Shown one piece after another: positions 46,762 through 55,503 of a DNA stretch of 64,000 bases (position 1 is its first letter; every line of letters begins with the position of its first letter). Under the pieces are notes generated by a model. It ran no database searches. It was not told the DNA's origin and saw only the letters and a list, made by a program, of their open reading frames with translations. This DNA comes from Alphaproteobacteria bacterium SO-S41 (lineage in GTDB: Bacteria > Pseudomonadota > Alphaproteobacteria > Micropepsales > Micropepsaceae): assembly GCA_019670725.1 (NCBI GenBank), contig AP024629.1, positions 2,418,001-2,482,000 on the forward strand. Direction: 5' to 3'. A program made the position numbers and the translations under genes.

Positions 46762-48080
46762 GCGGGCAATTGCGCGGCGCGTGCCGCGAAACCCCGATTG
46801 ATCGGGCTGTGCGGGCGGGAGGCGCGGCGTTCAGCGGCGAGGGCCGTCGCGAGCGGTCGGTTGCCGGCGCGCAGGGCGGCTTCGGTGGCGGTCCAGTGGA
46901 AGACATCGCGCTGGGCGTGGCTGCCGCCGCTGAGACTGAGCTTCGGCAGGACGGGCATCAGATGTGCGAGCGCCGTGGCGTAGTTGCGGTCGGCGAAGGC
47001 GGCGATGCCGTGGACGGTGGCGAGGCCGACCTCGCGGGTCATCAGCGCGTTGACGAGCGGCGCCCGCGCTGCGGTTTCCATGGCGCGCAGCAGGCGGGTG
47101 ATCGCAGCATCTCGGCCCGTTGAGGCGAAGGCCATGACGGCATGCATGTCGTTGAAGGCGTAGAGCCCCTGCTCCGCCCGCGGCTCCCATGCGTCGGCGA
47201 CGGCGCCCCAGCGGTCGCCGACATCGTGGCCGAGCGCGCTCAGCCGCCACAGCAGCGCCGAGGCGTCGCAGAGTTGGAGCGCCTGTGTCAGGCCGAGGGT
47301 GAGGATGCCGCGGTCGTAGGTGGCGAGCGCGCCCGCGGGATTACCGGATTCCAGTTCAGCGAGCGCGAGGTGCCAGGCATTGTGGCAGGCGAGCAGGCCG
47401 TTCTCGGTCCAGTCAGGTTCGGTGCCGCGCAGCCACTGCGCGCCCTCCTCTGCCCGGCCCTCCATTTCGAGCACATGCGCGACGGCGTGGGTCCCCCAGG
47501 AGTCCTGCGGATTACGCGAAACGGCCTCGCGGCCGACCGCCTCCGCGCGGCGATAGTCGCCGCACTCCTCCAGCCCGAAGGCCTGCATGCCCAGCACAAA
47601 GCCGTAGCCCGGCACGCTCTCGTCCCAATGCGGCAGGACCCGCGCGATGCGGTCCCGCAGCATCAGTGAACGGCCAAGGAAGAAATCGCCCTGCTGCGCC
47701 ATCTGAATCGCGAAGATATCGCGCGGTGAATCGACGGCAATTTCACCCCAAGCCTCTGTCGCGCCTTCGAAATCGTCGGAACGCCAGCGGCGGGCGGCAG
47801 CGATATAGGCCCGCTCGCGCGGGTTGGCATTTGCGGTCAGCGCTTCGGCGGCGCTCAACGCGCGATCCATATAGCCGTCGAAGGTGCGGTCCATGGAGGT
47901 GGCGAAGACCGTCGCGAGGAAAACATGGCCCATGACGAAGTCGGGCTGGTCCTTCAGCGCGGCGACGATCGTGCCGACGGGATCGCCATGGAAGGCATTG
48001 AGCTCGGCGGTCGCGGCGTCGAGCGCGGCGACGGCGTCCGAAGATGTCGTGGAGAGTGCATTGGCGCGACAGTCCTGCAT
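46758..48080 (-). CDS. Tetratricopeptide repeat protein, TTC38-like
   Basis: 440 residues, no signal peptide. Helical repeats of the TTC38 type run throughout (AEALTANANPRERAYIAAARRWRSDDFEGATEAWGEIAVDSP, GDYRRAEAVGREAVSRNPQDSWGTHAVAHVLEMEGRAEEG). The HAVAHVLEMEGR and HNAWHLALAELESG blocks carry paired His, a family mark. No enzymatic role is known; it is probably a protein-binding scaffold. It lies 9 bp downstream of the NAD(P)HX repair gene and may be in its operon. Confidence 0.88.
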   Translation of the reverse strand: MQDCRANALSTTSSDAVAALDAATAELNAFHGDPVGTIVAALKDQPDFVMGHVFLATVFATSMDRTFDGYMDRALSAAEALTANANPRERAYIAAARRWRSDDFEGATEAWGEIAVDSPRDIFAIQMAQQGDFFLGRSLMLRDRIARVLPHWDESVPGYGFVLGMQAFGLEECGDYRRAEAVGREAVSRNPQDSWGTHAVAHVLEMEGRAEEGAQWLRGTEPDWTENGLLACHNAWHLALAELESGNPAGALATYDRGILTLGLTQALQLCDASALLWRLSALGHDVGDRWGAVADAWEPRAEQGLYAFNDMHAVMAFASTGRDAAITRLLRAMETAARAPLVNALMTREVGLATVHGIAAFADRNYATALAHLMPVLPKLSLSGGSHAQRDVFHWTATEAALRAGNRPLATALAAERRASRPHSPINRGFAARAAQLPA

Positions 48081-48089
48081 GGGCTCAGC

Positions 48090-49571
48090 CTATCGCGTTG
48101 ACTGGAGACCGGCCAGCACAGCGGGGACTGCGCCCGGCAGATCATCGGCGGTGAGGCCGGGGCCGAAATGGCGAGCGGCGGCGCCGTGGAGGAAAACGCC
48201 GGCGCAGGCGGCGTCGAAGGGTTCGAGGCCTTGCGCGAGAAGGCCACCGATGAGGCCGGCGAGCACGTCGCCGCTGCCTGCGGTCGCTAACCAGGGCGGG
48301 CTGAGGCTGTCGATAGCGGCGCGGCCGTCGGGGCCTGCAATCACGGTGTCTGCGCCTTTCAGGAGAACGATCGCGTTGGCGCGGCGGGCAGCGGCGCGGG
48401 CGGCTTCGAGCTTGCCAATCTTAGGCATGTCGGCGGCCACATGGGGAAAGAGCCGCGCGAACTCGCCGCCATGCGGGGTGAGGACGCAAAGATCGTGAAT
48501 CTTTTGAATCCCTTCGCGGTAGTCCTTCGCAAGCAGAGTGAGCGCATCGGCGTCGAGCACGGTGGGTCGGTGCTGGGCGAGAACGATGTTCAGCTTGTCG
48601 GCAGCGGCGGCATCGAGGCCGAGGCCGGGGCCGATCACAATGGCGTTCTTGCGTGTATCGGCGAGGAGTTCGTCCAGCGGATCGGTGCGCATCATGATGG
48701 AGGTGAGGTGGCTCGCGTGGATGGCGGCGGCTTCGTCAGGTGCGGCGATCGTGGTGAGCCCTGCCCCGGCGCGCGCGGCACCCAGGGCGGCGAGGCGAGG
48801 CGCGCCGGTGGAGTGCTTGTCACCGGAGACGACGAGGCAGTGGCCGCGATCGTATTTGTGGACGGTGGGATTGCTCGGGCCAGCGAAGCCGCCGGCGAGG
48901 GCGAAGGTCTCGAAGTCGAGGTCCATGACGCGGAACACGACGGCTTCGGGCATGCCGATATCGGCGAGGACGGTCTCGCCGCAATGGGCGCGACCGGGCA
49001 GCAGAAGGTGGCCGGGCTTGCGGCGGACAAAGGTGACGGTCAGGCCCGCGCGGACGGCGATGCCACCCAGCGCGAGGCCGGTGTCGCCGTGGATGCCGCT
49101 GGGGATGTCGATGGCGACGACGCGTTCGGGGATGTTGGTCAAGGCTTCCGCGAGGCCGGCGGCGGTGCCCTCCAATGGGCGCGAAAGACCGACGCCGAAC
49201 AGGGCGTCGACGAAAAGCTCCGTAGCCGGATGATCATCCACCGCAGCCCGCGTTTCACCGTCCCAGCGGCGAAAGGCTTCGGCGGCGTCGCCCTTGAGCG
49301 TGGCGGGGCCGACGATGGTTTCACACCAGACCGGCCAGCCGCGCGATTTCAGGATTCGAGCGACGATATAGCCATCGCCCCCATTGTTGCCAGGACCGCA
49401 CAGGACGGCGGTCGGGCGCGGCGTGAAGCGGCGGCCGATCTCGTCGGCGACGGCCCTGCCCGCATTCTCCATCAGCGTCATCGACGGCATACCGTGATCG
49501 GGCGCCGCGGCATCGGCCCGCCCCATCTGCGTGACGTTCAGCAGGGTTTCGAAGGACGCCTCGGCGCGCAT
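48090..49571 (-). CDS. nnr: Bifunctional NAD(P)H-hydrate epimerase / dehydratase
   Basis: 493 residues from the ATG at 49571. Domain 1 (about 1-215, LMENAGRAVADEI, CGPGNNGGDGYIVA) epimerises damaged NAD(P)HX; domain 2 (about 225-490, GDKHSTGAPRLAALG, VIGPGLG, GSGDVLAGLIGGLLAQG) dehydrates it with ADP or ATP. The fused arrangement is usual in bacteria (NnrE plus NnrD). The start overlaps the stop of the amidase gene by one base, so the two are coupled. Confidence 0.96.
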   Translation of the reverse strand: MRAEASFETLLNVTQMGRADAAAPDHGMPSMTLMENAGRAVADEIGRRFTPRPTAVLCGPGNNGGDGYIVARILKSRGWPVWCETIVGPATLKGDAAEAFRRWDGETRAAVDDHPATELFVDALFGVGLSRPLEGTAAGLAEALTNIPERVVAIDIPSGIHGDTGLALGGIAVRAGLTVTFVRRKPGHLLLPGRAHCGETVLADIGMPEAVVFRVMDLDFETFALAGGFAGPSNPTVHKYDRGHCLVVSGDKHSTGAPRLAALGAARAGAGLTTIAAPDEAAAIHASHLTSIMMRTDPLDELLADTRKNAIVIGPGLGLDAAAADKLNIVLAQHRPTVLDADALTLLAKDYREGIQKIHDLCVLTPHGGEFARLFPHVAADMPKIGKLEAARAAARRANAIVLLKGADTVIAGPDGRAAIDSLSPPWLATAGSGDVLAGLIGGLLAQGLEPFDAACAGVFLHGAAARHFGPGLTADDLPGAVPAVLAGLQSTR

Positions 49572-50989
49572 CACCAACCCGGGGCGTGGCGCTGGTGTTC
49601 GGGATGCGCAGCCTCGAAGGCGCGGGCGGCGCGGAGGACGCCGGCGTCGTCGAACATTTTGCCGACGATCTGAAGGCCGATGGGGAGGCCGTCCTTGGTG
49701 AAGCCGCAATTAATGGAGGCGGCCGGTTGTTGCGTGAGATTGAAGGGATAAGAGAACGGCGTCCACGGCATCCAGAGCCAGTAAGGATCGGTCTCGCCCG
49801 GCGCAATGCGATCGACGCCGAAGGCCGGGACGGCTGTCGCGGGGGTGAGGATGAAGTCGAAATTCTCCATCCACTGGCGCATGGCGGAGCCATAGCGGCC
49901 ACGGGCTAGCGTCGCCTCGAAGAAGGCGGGTAGATCGTATTTCAGCCCCTCCTCCACCATCTGGCGGAGGCCGGGGTCGAGCAGCGCCTTCTTCTCGTCC
50001 GGGAGCGGGTTCAGATACTGGCCGGCGGCGCCGAACCACAGTGTACGGAAGATTTCCGAGGGGTTTTCGAGCGGCGGATCGATTTCGTCCACCTGCGCGC
50101 CAAGCGCCTGGAAGGCGAGCGCAGCGCGGTTGACGGCCTCATGTACGTCGCGGTCGATGCCGGTCGCCCAGCCGAGCGTCGGGCAATAGGCGATGCGGGC
50201 GCCCTTCACGCCGCCCTCGAGCGCGGCGACGTAATCGATACCGCTGTTCGGGACCTGATGCCAATCGCGCGGGTCGGGCTTGGTGAGCTCGTTCATCAGC
50301 AGCGCGGCGTCCTCGACCGTGCGAGTCATCGGACCGACATGGGCGAGCGTGCCGAAGGGCGAGAGCGGATAGGCGGCGACGCGGCCGAAGCTCGGCTTCA
50401 GCGCGAAGGTGCCGGTGAAGCTGGCGGGGATGCGGACCGAGCCGCCGCCATCGGTGCCGAGCGCGAGCGGTGCGAGGCCGGCGGCAAGCGCCGCGGCCGA
50501 TCCGCCGCTTGAGCCGCCGGGGGTTTTGGAGAGGTCCCACGGGTTGCGCGTGGTGCCGGTGAGCGGGCTGTCGTTCGAGCCCTTGAAGCCGAACTCGGGT
50601 GTCGTGGTCTTGCCGATGAAGACGGCGCCGGCCTCGCGCAGGCGGGCGACGGTGGGCGCGTCTTCCGCCCAGGCCTGGTTGCGATCGACAGTCTTCGAGC
50701 CGCGCAGGGTCGGCCAGCCCTTGGTGACGAGCAGGTCCTTGACCGCGACCGGCACGCCGTCGAGCGGCGAAAGCGGCTCGCCCGTCGCCCAGCGTTCTTG
50801 CGAGGCTTCCGCCTGGGCGAGTGTGGCGCCGCCGTCGATCAGACAGAAGGCGTTGAGCCTGGCGTCCAGCGCCTCGATGCGACTGAGCATGCCTTCCGCA
50901 ATCTCGACGGGCGAAACCTCGCCGGACGCATAGGCCCGGGCGAACGCGGCGGCGGAGAGCCATTGGGGGTCGTCCAGATCGTCGTCCAT
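49571..50989 (-). CDS. Amidase-signature family enzyme (third of three)
   Basis: 472 residues. The triad positions are Lys84 (VPVAVKD), Ser160 (TPGGSSGGS) and Ser184 (DGGGSVRIPAS). It is less like the two amidases at 11980 and 14673 than they are like each other (KTVDRNQAWAED and NWQ-type differences). No signal peptide. It starts 4 bp after the stop of the small membrane protein gene, so all three genes to nnr form one unit. Substrate unknown. Confidence 0.9.
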   Translation of the reverse strand: MDDDLDDPQWLSAAAFARAYASGEVSPVEIAEGMLSRIEALDARLNAFCLIDGGATLAQAEASQERWATGEPLSPLDGVPVAVKDLLVTKGWPTLRGSKTVDRNQAWAEDAPTVARLREAGAVFIGKTTTPEFGFKGSNDSPLTGTTRNPWDLSKTPGGSSGGSAAALAAGLAPLALGTDGGGSVRIPASFTGTFALKPSFGRVAAYPLSPFGTLAHVGPMTRTVEDAALLMNELTKPDPRDWHQVPNSGIDYVAALEGGVKGARIAYCPTLGWATGIDRDVHEAVNRAALAFQALGAQVDEIDPPLENPSEIFRTLWFGAAGQYLNPLPDEKKALLDPGLRQMVEEGLKYDLPAFFEATLARGRYGSAMRQWMENFDFILTPATAVPAFGVDRIAPGETDPYWLWMPWTPFSYPFNLTQQPAASINCGFTKDGLPIGLQIVGKMFDDAGVLRAARAFEAAHPEHQRHAPGW

Positions 50990-50993
50990 GGGC

Positions 50994-51482
50994 CTACTTC
51001 AAACTGTGTCCGAGCCAGAGCGTCATCGCGATGGAGATCAGCGAGAAGATGAAGCCGGCGAGCGACATGCCGAAGCTCCACCAATAGGTCTGCAGCCGCA
51101 TCTTCGTGAGCGTCATCCGCATGGCTTCGAGTTCAGGGTTGCGGCCCCGACCGCCGCCCCCCGCCCCGCTCGGCGGCTCCTCCTTGAGGAAGGCGAGATA
51201 GCCGCCATGGAGCGCCCAGTAGCGGCCGGCATTGGTGAGGTCGATCTCGGTGCGGTCGTCGCCCGTGAAGCGCGCCATCTTGGCGCCGACGAGCAGATCG
51301 GCGCCCGCCTTGGCGCGCTGCAGCCGCTCGGCCTCGCTGCCGGCGAAGCGGTCGGCCTGTTCGAAGAGGGCGAGCGGCGAGACCTCGTAGGCCGCCTGGA
51401 GCAGCATCTCGGCCGCGCGCTCCTTGGGGGTCGCTTCGACCGGCAGAGCGGGCGCGGCGGGCTCGAGATCTTCGTCGTCCAT
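50994..51482 (-). CDS. Membrane-anchored protein of unknown function
   Basis: 162 residues. A soluble N-terminal part (about 1-125) has FEQADRFAGSEAERLQRAKAGADLL and DRTEIDLTNAGRYWALHGGYLAF, then a Gly-rich linker and one or two C-terminal spans (YWWSFGMSLAGFIFSLISIAMTLWLG). I do not recognise the family. It heads an amidase-nnr-TTC38 run. Confidence 0.75.
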   Translation of the reverse strand: MDDEDLEPAAPALPVEATPKERAAEMLLQAAYEVSPLALFEQADRFAGSEAERLQRAKAGADLLVGAKMARFTGDDRTEIDLTNAGRYWALHGGYLAFLKEEPPSGAGGGGRGRNPELEAMRMTLTKMRLQTYWWSFGMSLAGFIFSLISIAMTLWLGHSLK

Positions 51483-51544
51483 GGGGCGAGGTTAGAGCGC
51501 GGCGCGCCGAAGCAGAAGGCTTATCAGGCCTGACTAACTTCGTT

Positions 51545-51627
51545 GTCATGGTCCGCAGAGGAGGACCATCCACGACTGAGCGCGCGCACCCAAAGCCGTG
51601 GGTGGTCCGCCTTCGCGGACCATGACA
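51545..51627. repeat. Dispersed palindromic repeat, family A variant, pair
   Basis: The left arm TGTCATGGTCCGCAGAGGAG-GACCATCCAC has a weaker stem; the right arm GTGGTCCGCCTTCGCGGACC-ATGACA is intact. The GGTCCGC core replaces GCCCGC. It lies between the membrane protein gene and the histidine phosphatase. Confidence 0.75.
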
Positions 51628-51645
51628 GGTGGGAGGGGCCGCGCG

Positions 51646-52194
51646 TCAGCGCACCACGGTTTCGGCTTCGCGGCCCTTTTCGATCAGCTTCAGGCGGGTG
51701 CCGTCCGTCTCCAGGATCGTGATCGAGCCGTTGGCGGGGGAGAAAACGGTGGCGCGTTCGTCGTCCGTGGCGGCGGCAACGGCGACGTTGATGGCGACGA
51801 AGTGGCTGAAGATCGCGCAGTCACGGGGCTGGCGGACGAGCGTGGCGACGACGCCGTCGCGCCAGGCGCGGCGCATGGCGTCGGCCTCCGCCCAGGTTTT
51901 GGTCATGATGTCGCGCAGCCACTCGCTGCGGTTTTCGAGCGGAATATCCGGCGACGGGACCTCGGCGACGCCGGGTTCGATGCGGGCATGGGTCGACCAT
52001 AGGCGCTCCAGCGGCGCGGCAGTTTCGCGGGCGCGGGCGAGCGGGCTGGAGAGCAGCGGCATGGGCGGCAGTTCGGCGAGAATGCGCCCGGCCTCCTCTG
52101 CCTCGGCGCGGCCGGTGTCGTCGAGACCGGGATCGGCGGAGTCGGCCCAGCTGGCGGCGGCCTTGCCGTGACGGACGATGTAGATGCGGGGCAT
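51646..52194 (-). CDS. Histidine phosphatase family protein
   Basis: 182 residues. RIYIVRHGKAA carries the RHG motif with the phosphate-accepting His9, and CAIFSHFVAINVAVA the second His. LLSSPLARARETAAPL is the usual Arg-containing loop. It resembles SixA or phosphoglycerate-mutase-like enzymes. Substrate not inferable. It lies 7 bp after the stop of the SecD-P1-like gene. Confidence 0.85.
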   Translation of the reverse strand: MPRIYIVRHGKAAASWADSADPGLDDTGRAEAEEAGRILAELPPMPLLSSPLARARETAAPLERLWSTHARIEPGVAEVPSPDIPLENRSEWLRDIMTKTWAEADAMRRAWRDGVVATLVRQPRDCAIFSHFVAINVAVAAATDDERATVFSPANGSITILETDGTRLKLIEKGREAETVVR

Positions 52195-52201
52195 GAACAG
52201 C

Positions 52202-52645
52202 CTATGGGTTGGGCGGGGGTGCGATGGACGCGGCGAGATCGTGCGCCGCCGTCGAGGTGAAGACGCCGGTGATCACGACCTCGCCGCCGGTGATCGCTTC
52301 CTGCACGACCGGCGCGGCGATGAGCTTGCCGTCGGCGACGATGGCGATCGGCTTGCCGATGCAGGACGCGGTGAAGTCCTTGAGGCGTTCCGCGCCTTCC
52401 TTCGTGAAGATGATGCGGACCTCGGACATGCCGGCGGCGGGATTGTCCTGCGCAACGGCGGAGGCGATGTCGGCATTCGTCAATTGCGGCTCGCGACCGG
52501 CATAGACGGTGATGCCGTCATCGGTTGTCATCTTGTTGAGGAACGGCGCTTCCTCGAACTCGGCGAACAGGAACTCGACCTCGGCGCGGGCCGCGGCGGG
52601 CAGAACGAAGGCCATGGCGAGCAAGGCGGCAATGATGAAGCGCAT
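52202..52645 (-). CDS. Stand-alone SecD P1-head-like secreted protein
   Basis: 147 residues with a signal peptide (1-21, ending ARA). The mature part aligns with the P1-head of the SecD in this window: VRIIFTKEGAERLKDFTASCIGKPIAIVADGKLIAAPVVQEAI resembles [42 protein letters not shown], and GVFTSTAAHDLAASI resembles GNFTFESANDLAILM. No membrane span follows. It is thus the periplasmic head of SecD as a free protein. Function unknown; it might bind exported chains. It lies 7 bp upstream of the histidine phosphatase gene. Confidence 0.75.
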   Translation of the reverse strand: MRFIIAALLAMAFVLPAAARAEVEFLFAEFEEAPFLNKMTTDDGITVYAGREPQLTNADIASAVAQDNPAAGMSEVRIIFTKEGAERLKDFTASCIGKPIAIVADGKLIAAPVVQEAITGGEVVITGVFTSTAAHDLAASIAPPPNP

Positions 52646-52677
52646 CTGATCCTCCTGCCCTCGTCTCTCCGCCCGCT

Positions 52678-54228
52678 TTAGGCGGGAACGAAGACGTTTT
52701 TGCCGTCGGCGTGGGTGACCGTGCCCTTGCGGCCGAGGCTTTCGACGTCCATCAGCGTCTGCATCGCCGCCGCATCGCCTGCGGGCGTGTTGGCGAGGAA
52801 GCGGCTGCCGTCGGCGAGGCGGCCGATGACGATGCCGAAGGACGGGCCGTTGCGGTCGTGCATGACCGTGTAGGTCTCGATCGTCGCGTCGCCGTTGGCG
52901 ACTTCCACGAGCTTAGGCCGGTCAAGCGCGTCGATCTGCTTCTGGTAGCTCTTGGGGTCTTCGCGCTTCCAGCCGGGCTTGGTCGGGATGGTCGAGTAGA
53001 TGCCGCAGGCATGCTTGGTCGCGTACATCCCGTTCGCGGTGACGAGGCCGTAGGTGCCGCGCTTGTCGCGCATCGTATCCAGCATCGTGACGATGGAGTG
53101 CATGACGTAGTTGTTGCCGGCGCCGCCGAAATACGGGAGGCCGCCGGTGACGGTGAAGCCGCGCGGGTCGTCCTGGTCGAGGCCGAAGGCATCGAGCGCG
53201 TATTCGACGGCGCTGGGGAAGCAGGAATAGAGGTCCATGCTGCCGATATCGGCGATCGTGAGGCCGGCCATGGCGAAGGCCTTTTCACCCATCAGCTTGA
53301 TGGCAGGCGACACCGTGTAGTCGGCGCGCTCGCTGAGCAGCCAGATGTCGGTCGCCTCGGCGCAGCCGTGGAGGTAGACCCACTTCTCCTCGGGAATGCC
53401 GAGCTCGCGCGCCTTGGCGACGCTGGTCATGAAGACGGCGGCGGCCTGGTCGACCTCGATCACCGCGTTCATATACTTGGTGTAGGGGAAGCCGACATAG
53501 CGGTTGGAAGCGCTAGGCGTCGCGATTTCCTCGGCGCTGCGCCGGGTCGGGAACCATGAGAGCGGGTTCGCGGCGGCGACTTCGTTATAGCGGGCGAAGA
53601 GATCGCCCATCTTCTTCTGGTGCTCGGTGACGCCGCGGCCCTTGGCGCCGCGGATGGCGTTCTCGAACAGCGGATAGTTATTCACGGGGATCCAGGCGCC
53701 GTGCGCCTTCTCGTAGTCGCTGGAGCCGCGGCGGTAGTCGCCGAACTCCTCCGGCGTGCCGCCGGCATCCTCGGCCCAATCGAGCGCCACGCCCTTCTTG
53801 ATCGCGCCCATCATGGTCGCGAAATTCTCGCAGCCCGCGAGCAGCGCGACTTCCGTTTCGCCGTTGGCGATCTTCTCGGCGAAATGGTTGACGAGCTGCT
53901 GGGGCGTGTTGCCGCCGGGGGCGGTATAGATCTCGCGCTTCGGCGCGACGTCCAAGCGCTTCGCCAGCGAGCGCGGCGGGTTGGTGATGACTCCCATCGG
54001 CAGGCGGCGCGATTCCGAAGAGTCGGCGATCAGGCGGACGATGGCGATGGCGTCGATCGCCTTGATGACGGCATCGGCCGCGCCGGTATCCGCGGCGGCC
54101 ATGCGAGCGGCCTTCTCCAGCATGGGGATGGGCGCGACATCGTTGGTGAACTTGCCCTGTTGCGCCGCACGGTCGGTGTATTGGCCGCCGCCGACGAGGA
54201 TGGGGGTGCGGGGGTCGATCTCGCTCAT
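52678..54228 (-). CDS. Thiolase-like protein (TLP1 type), likely without a catalytic Cys
   Basis: 516 residues. The fold is thiolase-like (TPILVGGGQYTD, GETEVALLAGCENFATMMGA, YSCFPSAVEYAL, FGGAGNNYVMHSI). At the place of the nucleophilic Cys (CxSGLQAV) this protein has GGNTPQQLV, so ordinary acyl transfer is doubtful. The C-terminal about 90 residues (from PKLVEVANGDATIETYTVMHDRNG) form an extra beta domain, as in TLP1-type proteins. It therefore probably binds CoA esters but may not be a true thiolase. It stands between an unrelated secreted gene and a divergent phosphotransferase gene. Confidence 0.78.
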   Translation of the reverse strand: MSEIDPRTPILVGGGQYTDRAAQQGKFTNDVAPIPMLEKAARMAAADTGAADAVIKAIDAIAIVRLIADSSESRRLPMGVITNPPRSLAKRLDVAPKREIYTAPGGNTPQQLVNHFAEKIANGETEVALLAGCENFATMMGAIKKGVALDWAEDAGGTPEEFGDYRRGSSDYEKAHGAWIPVNNYPLFENAIRGAKGRGVTEHQKKMGDLFARYNEVAAANPLSWFPTRRSAEEIATPSASNRYVGFPYTKYMNAVIEVDQAAAVFMTSVAKARELGIPEEKWVYLHGCAEATDIWLLSERADYTVSPAIKLMGEKAFAMAGLTIADIGSMDLYSCFPSAVEYALDAFGLDQDDPRGFTVTGGLPYFGGAGNNYVMHSIVTMLDTMRDKRGTYGLVTANGMYATKHACGIYSTIPTKPGWKREDPKSYQKQIDALDRPKLVEVANGDATIETYTVMHDRNGPSFGIVIGRLADGSRFLANTPAGDAAAMQTLMDVESLGRKGTVTHADGKNVFVPA

Positions 54229-54388
54229 GCCGGTTGTCCGATCTTAAATTTCGATCCCTTGGGTTTGGCGCGGAGGCGCGGGCTTGTCCAGTTCCGTAGG
54301 GGGAAGGCTTGGGAAGGCTTGGTTTCCCGGGCGCGGTGGGGCTTACTCGCGGGATAAAGACATAAGAATTGCCCGGGAGGGCTCAGGG

Positions 54389-55483
54389 ATGACGCCACAA
54401 ACACTCGCCCGCACGCCGGACGAGGTAACGCCGGATTGGCTGACCGAGGCGCTGCGCCGGGCCGGCGCGCTGCGCGACGCTAAGGTCACGGACATCGCCG
54501 CGAAACGGGTCGGCAACGGCATGCTGGGCGACAGCGTGCAGTTCCGGCTGACTTACGACCGGGTCGAGGATGAGGCGCCGGCCAGCGTCGTCGGCAAGTT
54601 CGCCTCGGCCGATCCGGTGAGCAAGGCGACCGGCGCGTCGGTCGGGCTGTATGCGAAAGAGGTGAACTTCTATCGCGAGCTGCGTGACACTGTCGCCGTG
54701 CGTTCACCCCACCCTTACGTCGCCGAGATCGATCCGGCGACGCAGGACTTCACGCTGATCCTGGAAGACCTTGCGCCCGCCCGCGGCGGTGACCAGATCG
54801 CGGGCTGCGGGCTGGCCGATGCCGAACATGCAATGGACCAGGCGGCGGCGCTGCATGGGCCGCGCTGGGGCGATCCGACGCTGGCGGAAATTCCCTGGAT
54901 GATCCCGAAGGCCAGTCTGGGCGAATATCTGGTGACCGGCTTTCCCGGCTTCCTCGCTGCCTTTCGTGAGCGCTACGACGACATGCTGGAGCCCGAATAC
55001 ATGGCGGAATGCCTGCGGCTCGGCGACAACATCCTCAGCTTCTTCACGCCTCGTCAGGTGCCGCCGACCGCTCAGCATACCGACTTCCGGCTCGACAACA
55101 TGCTGTTCCAGGCGAATGGCGGCGCAACGCCGTTGGCGGTGCTGGACTGGCAGTCGGTGGCGGTCGGCTCGGGCATGCTGGACGTCGCCTATTTCATCGG
55201 CGCGGGGCTGCTGGCCGAGGATCGGCGCAAGCATGAGGCGGCGCTGGTGGAGCGCTATCTGGAAGCGCTGAAGGCCTATGGCGTGCGCGACTATGGCGGC
55301 GATCAGGCCTGGCGGGATTACCGGATCGGCATCCTGCAGGGTGTCTTCACGGCGATCTTCGCCTCGGTCGGCACGGTGCGGACCGCGCGCGGCGACCAGA
55401 TGTTCATGACCATGGCCCGCCGCCACTGCCAGCATTCGATCGAGCTGGACTCACTGAAAGCGCTGCGCGACGTCGCGAATTAG
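54389..55483 (+). CDS. Phosphotransferase-family kinase-like protein
   Basis: 364 residues from the ATG at 54389; the frame upstream is not convincing. TAQHTDFRLDNMLF (H-x-D-x4-N) and PLAVLDWQSVAVGSGMLDVAYFIGAGL are the catalytic and metal motifs of the aminoglycoside phosphotransferase (APH)/ecdysteroid-kinase-like fold. Substrate unknown; such genes next to a thiolase-like and a GST gene occur in lipid or xenobiotic clusters. The GST gene follows 20 bp later on the same strand. Confidence 0.85.
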   Translation: MTPQTLARTPDEVTPDWLTEALRRAGALRDAKVTDIAAKRVGNGMLGDSVQFRLTYDRVEDEAPASVVGKFASADPVSKATGASVGLYAKEVNFYRELRDTVAVRSPHPYVAEIDPATQDFTLILEDLAPARGGDQIAGCGLADAEHAMDQAAALHGPRWGDPTLAEIPWMIPKASLGEYLVTGFPGFLAAFRERYDDMLEPEYMAECLRLGDNILSFFTPRQVPPTAQHTDFRLDNMLFQANGGATPLAVLDWQSVAVGSGMLDVAYFIGAGLLAEDRRKHEAALVERYLEALKAYGVRDYGGDQAWRDYRIGILQGVFTAIFASVGTVRTARGDQMFMTMARRHCQHSIELDSLKALRDVAN

Positions 55484-55503
55484 TCAGTCAACGGAGAATT
55501 GGC

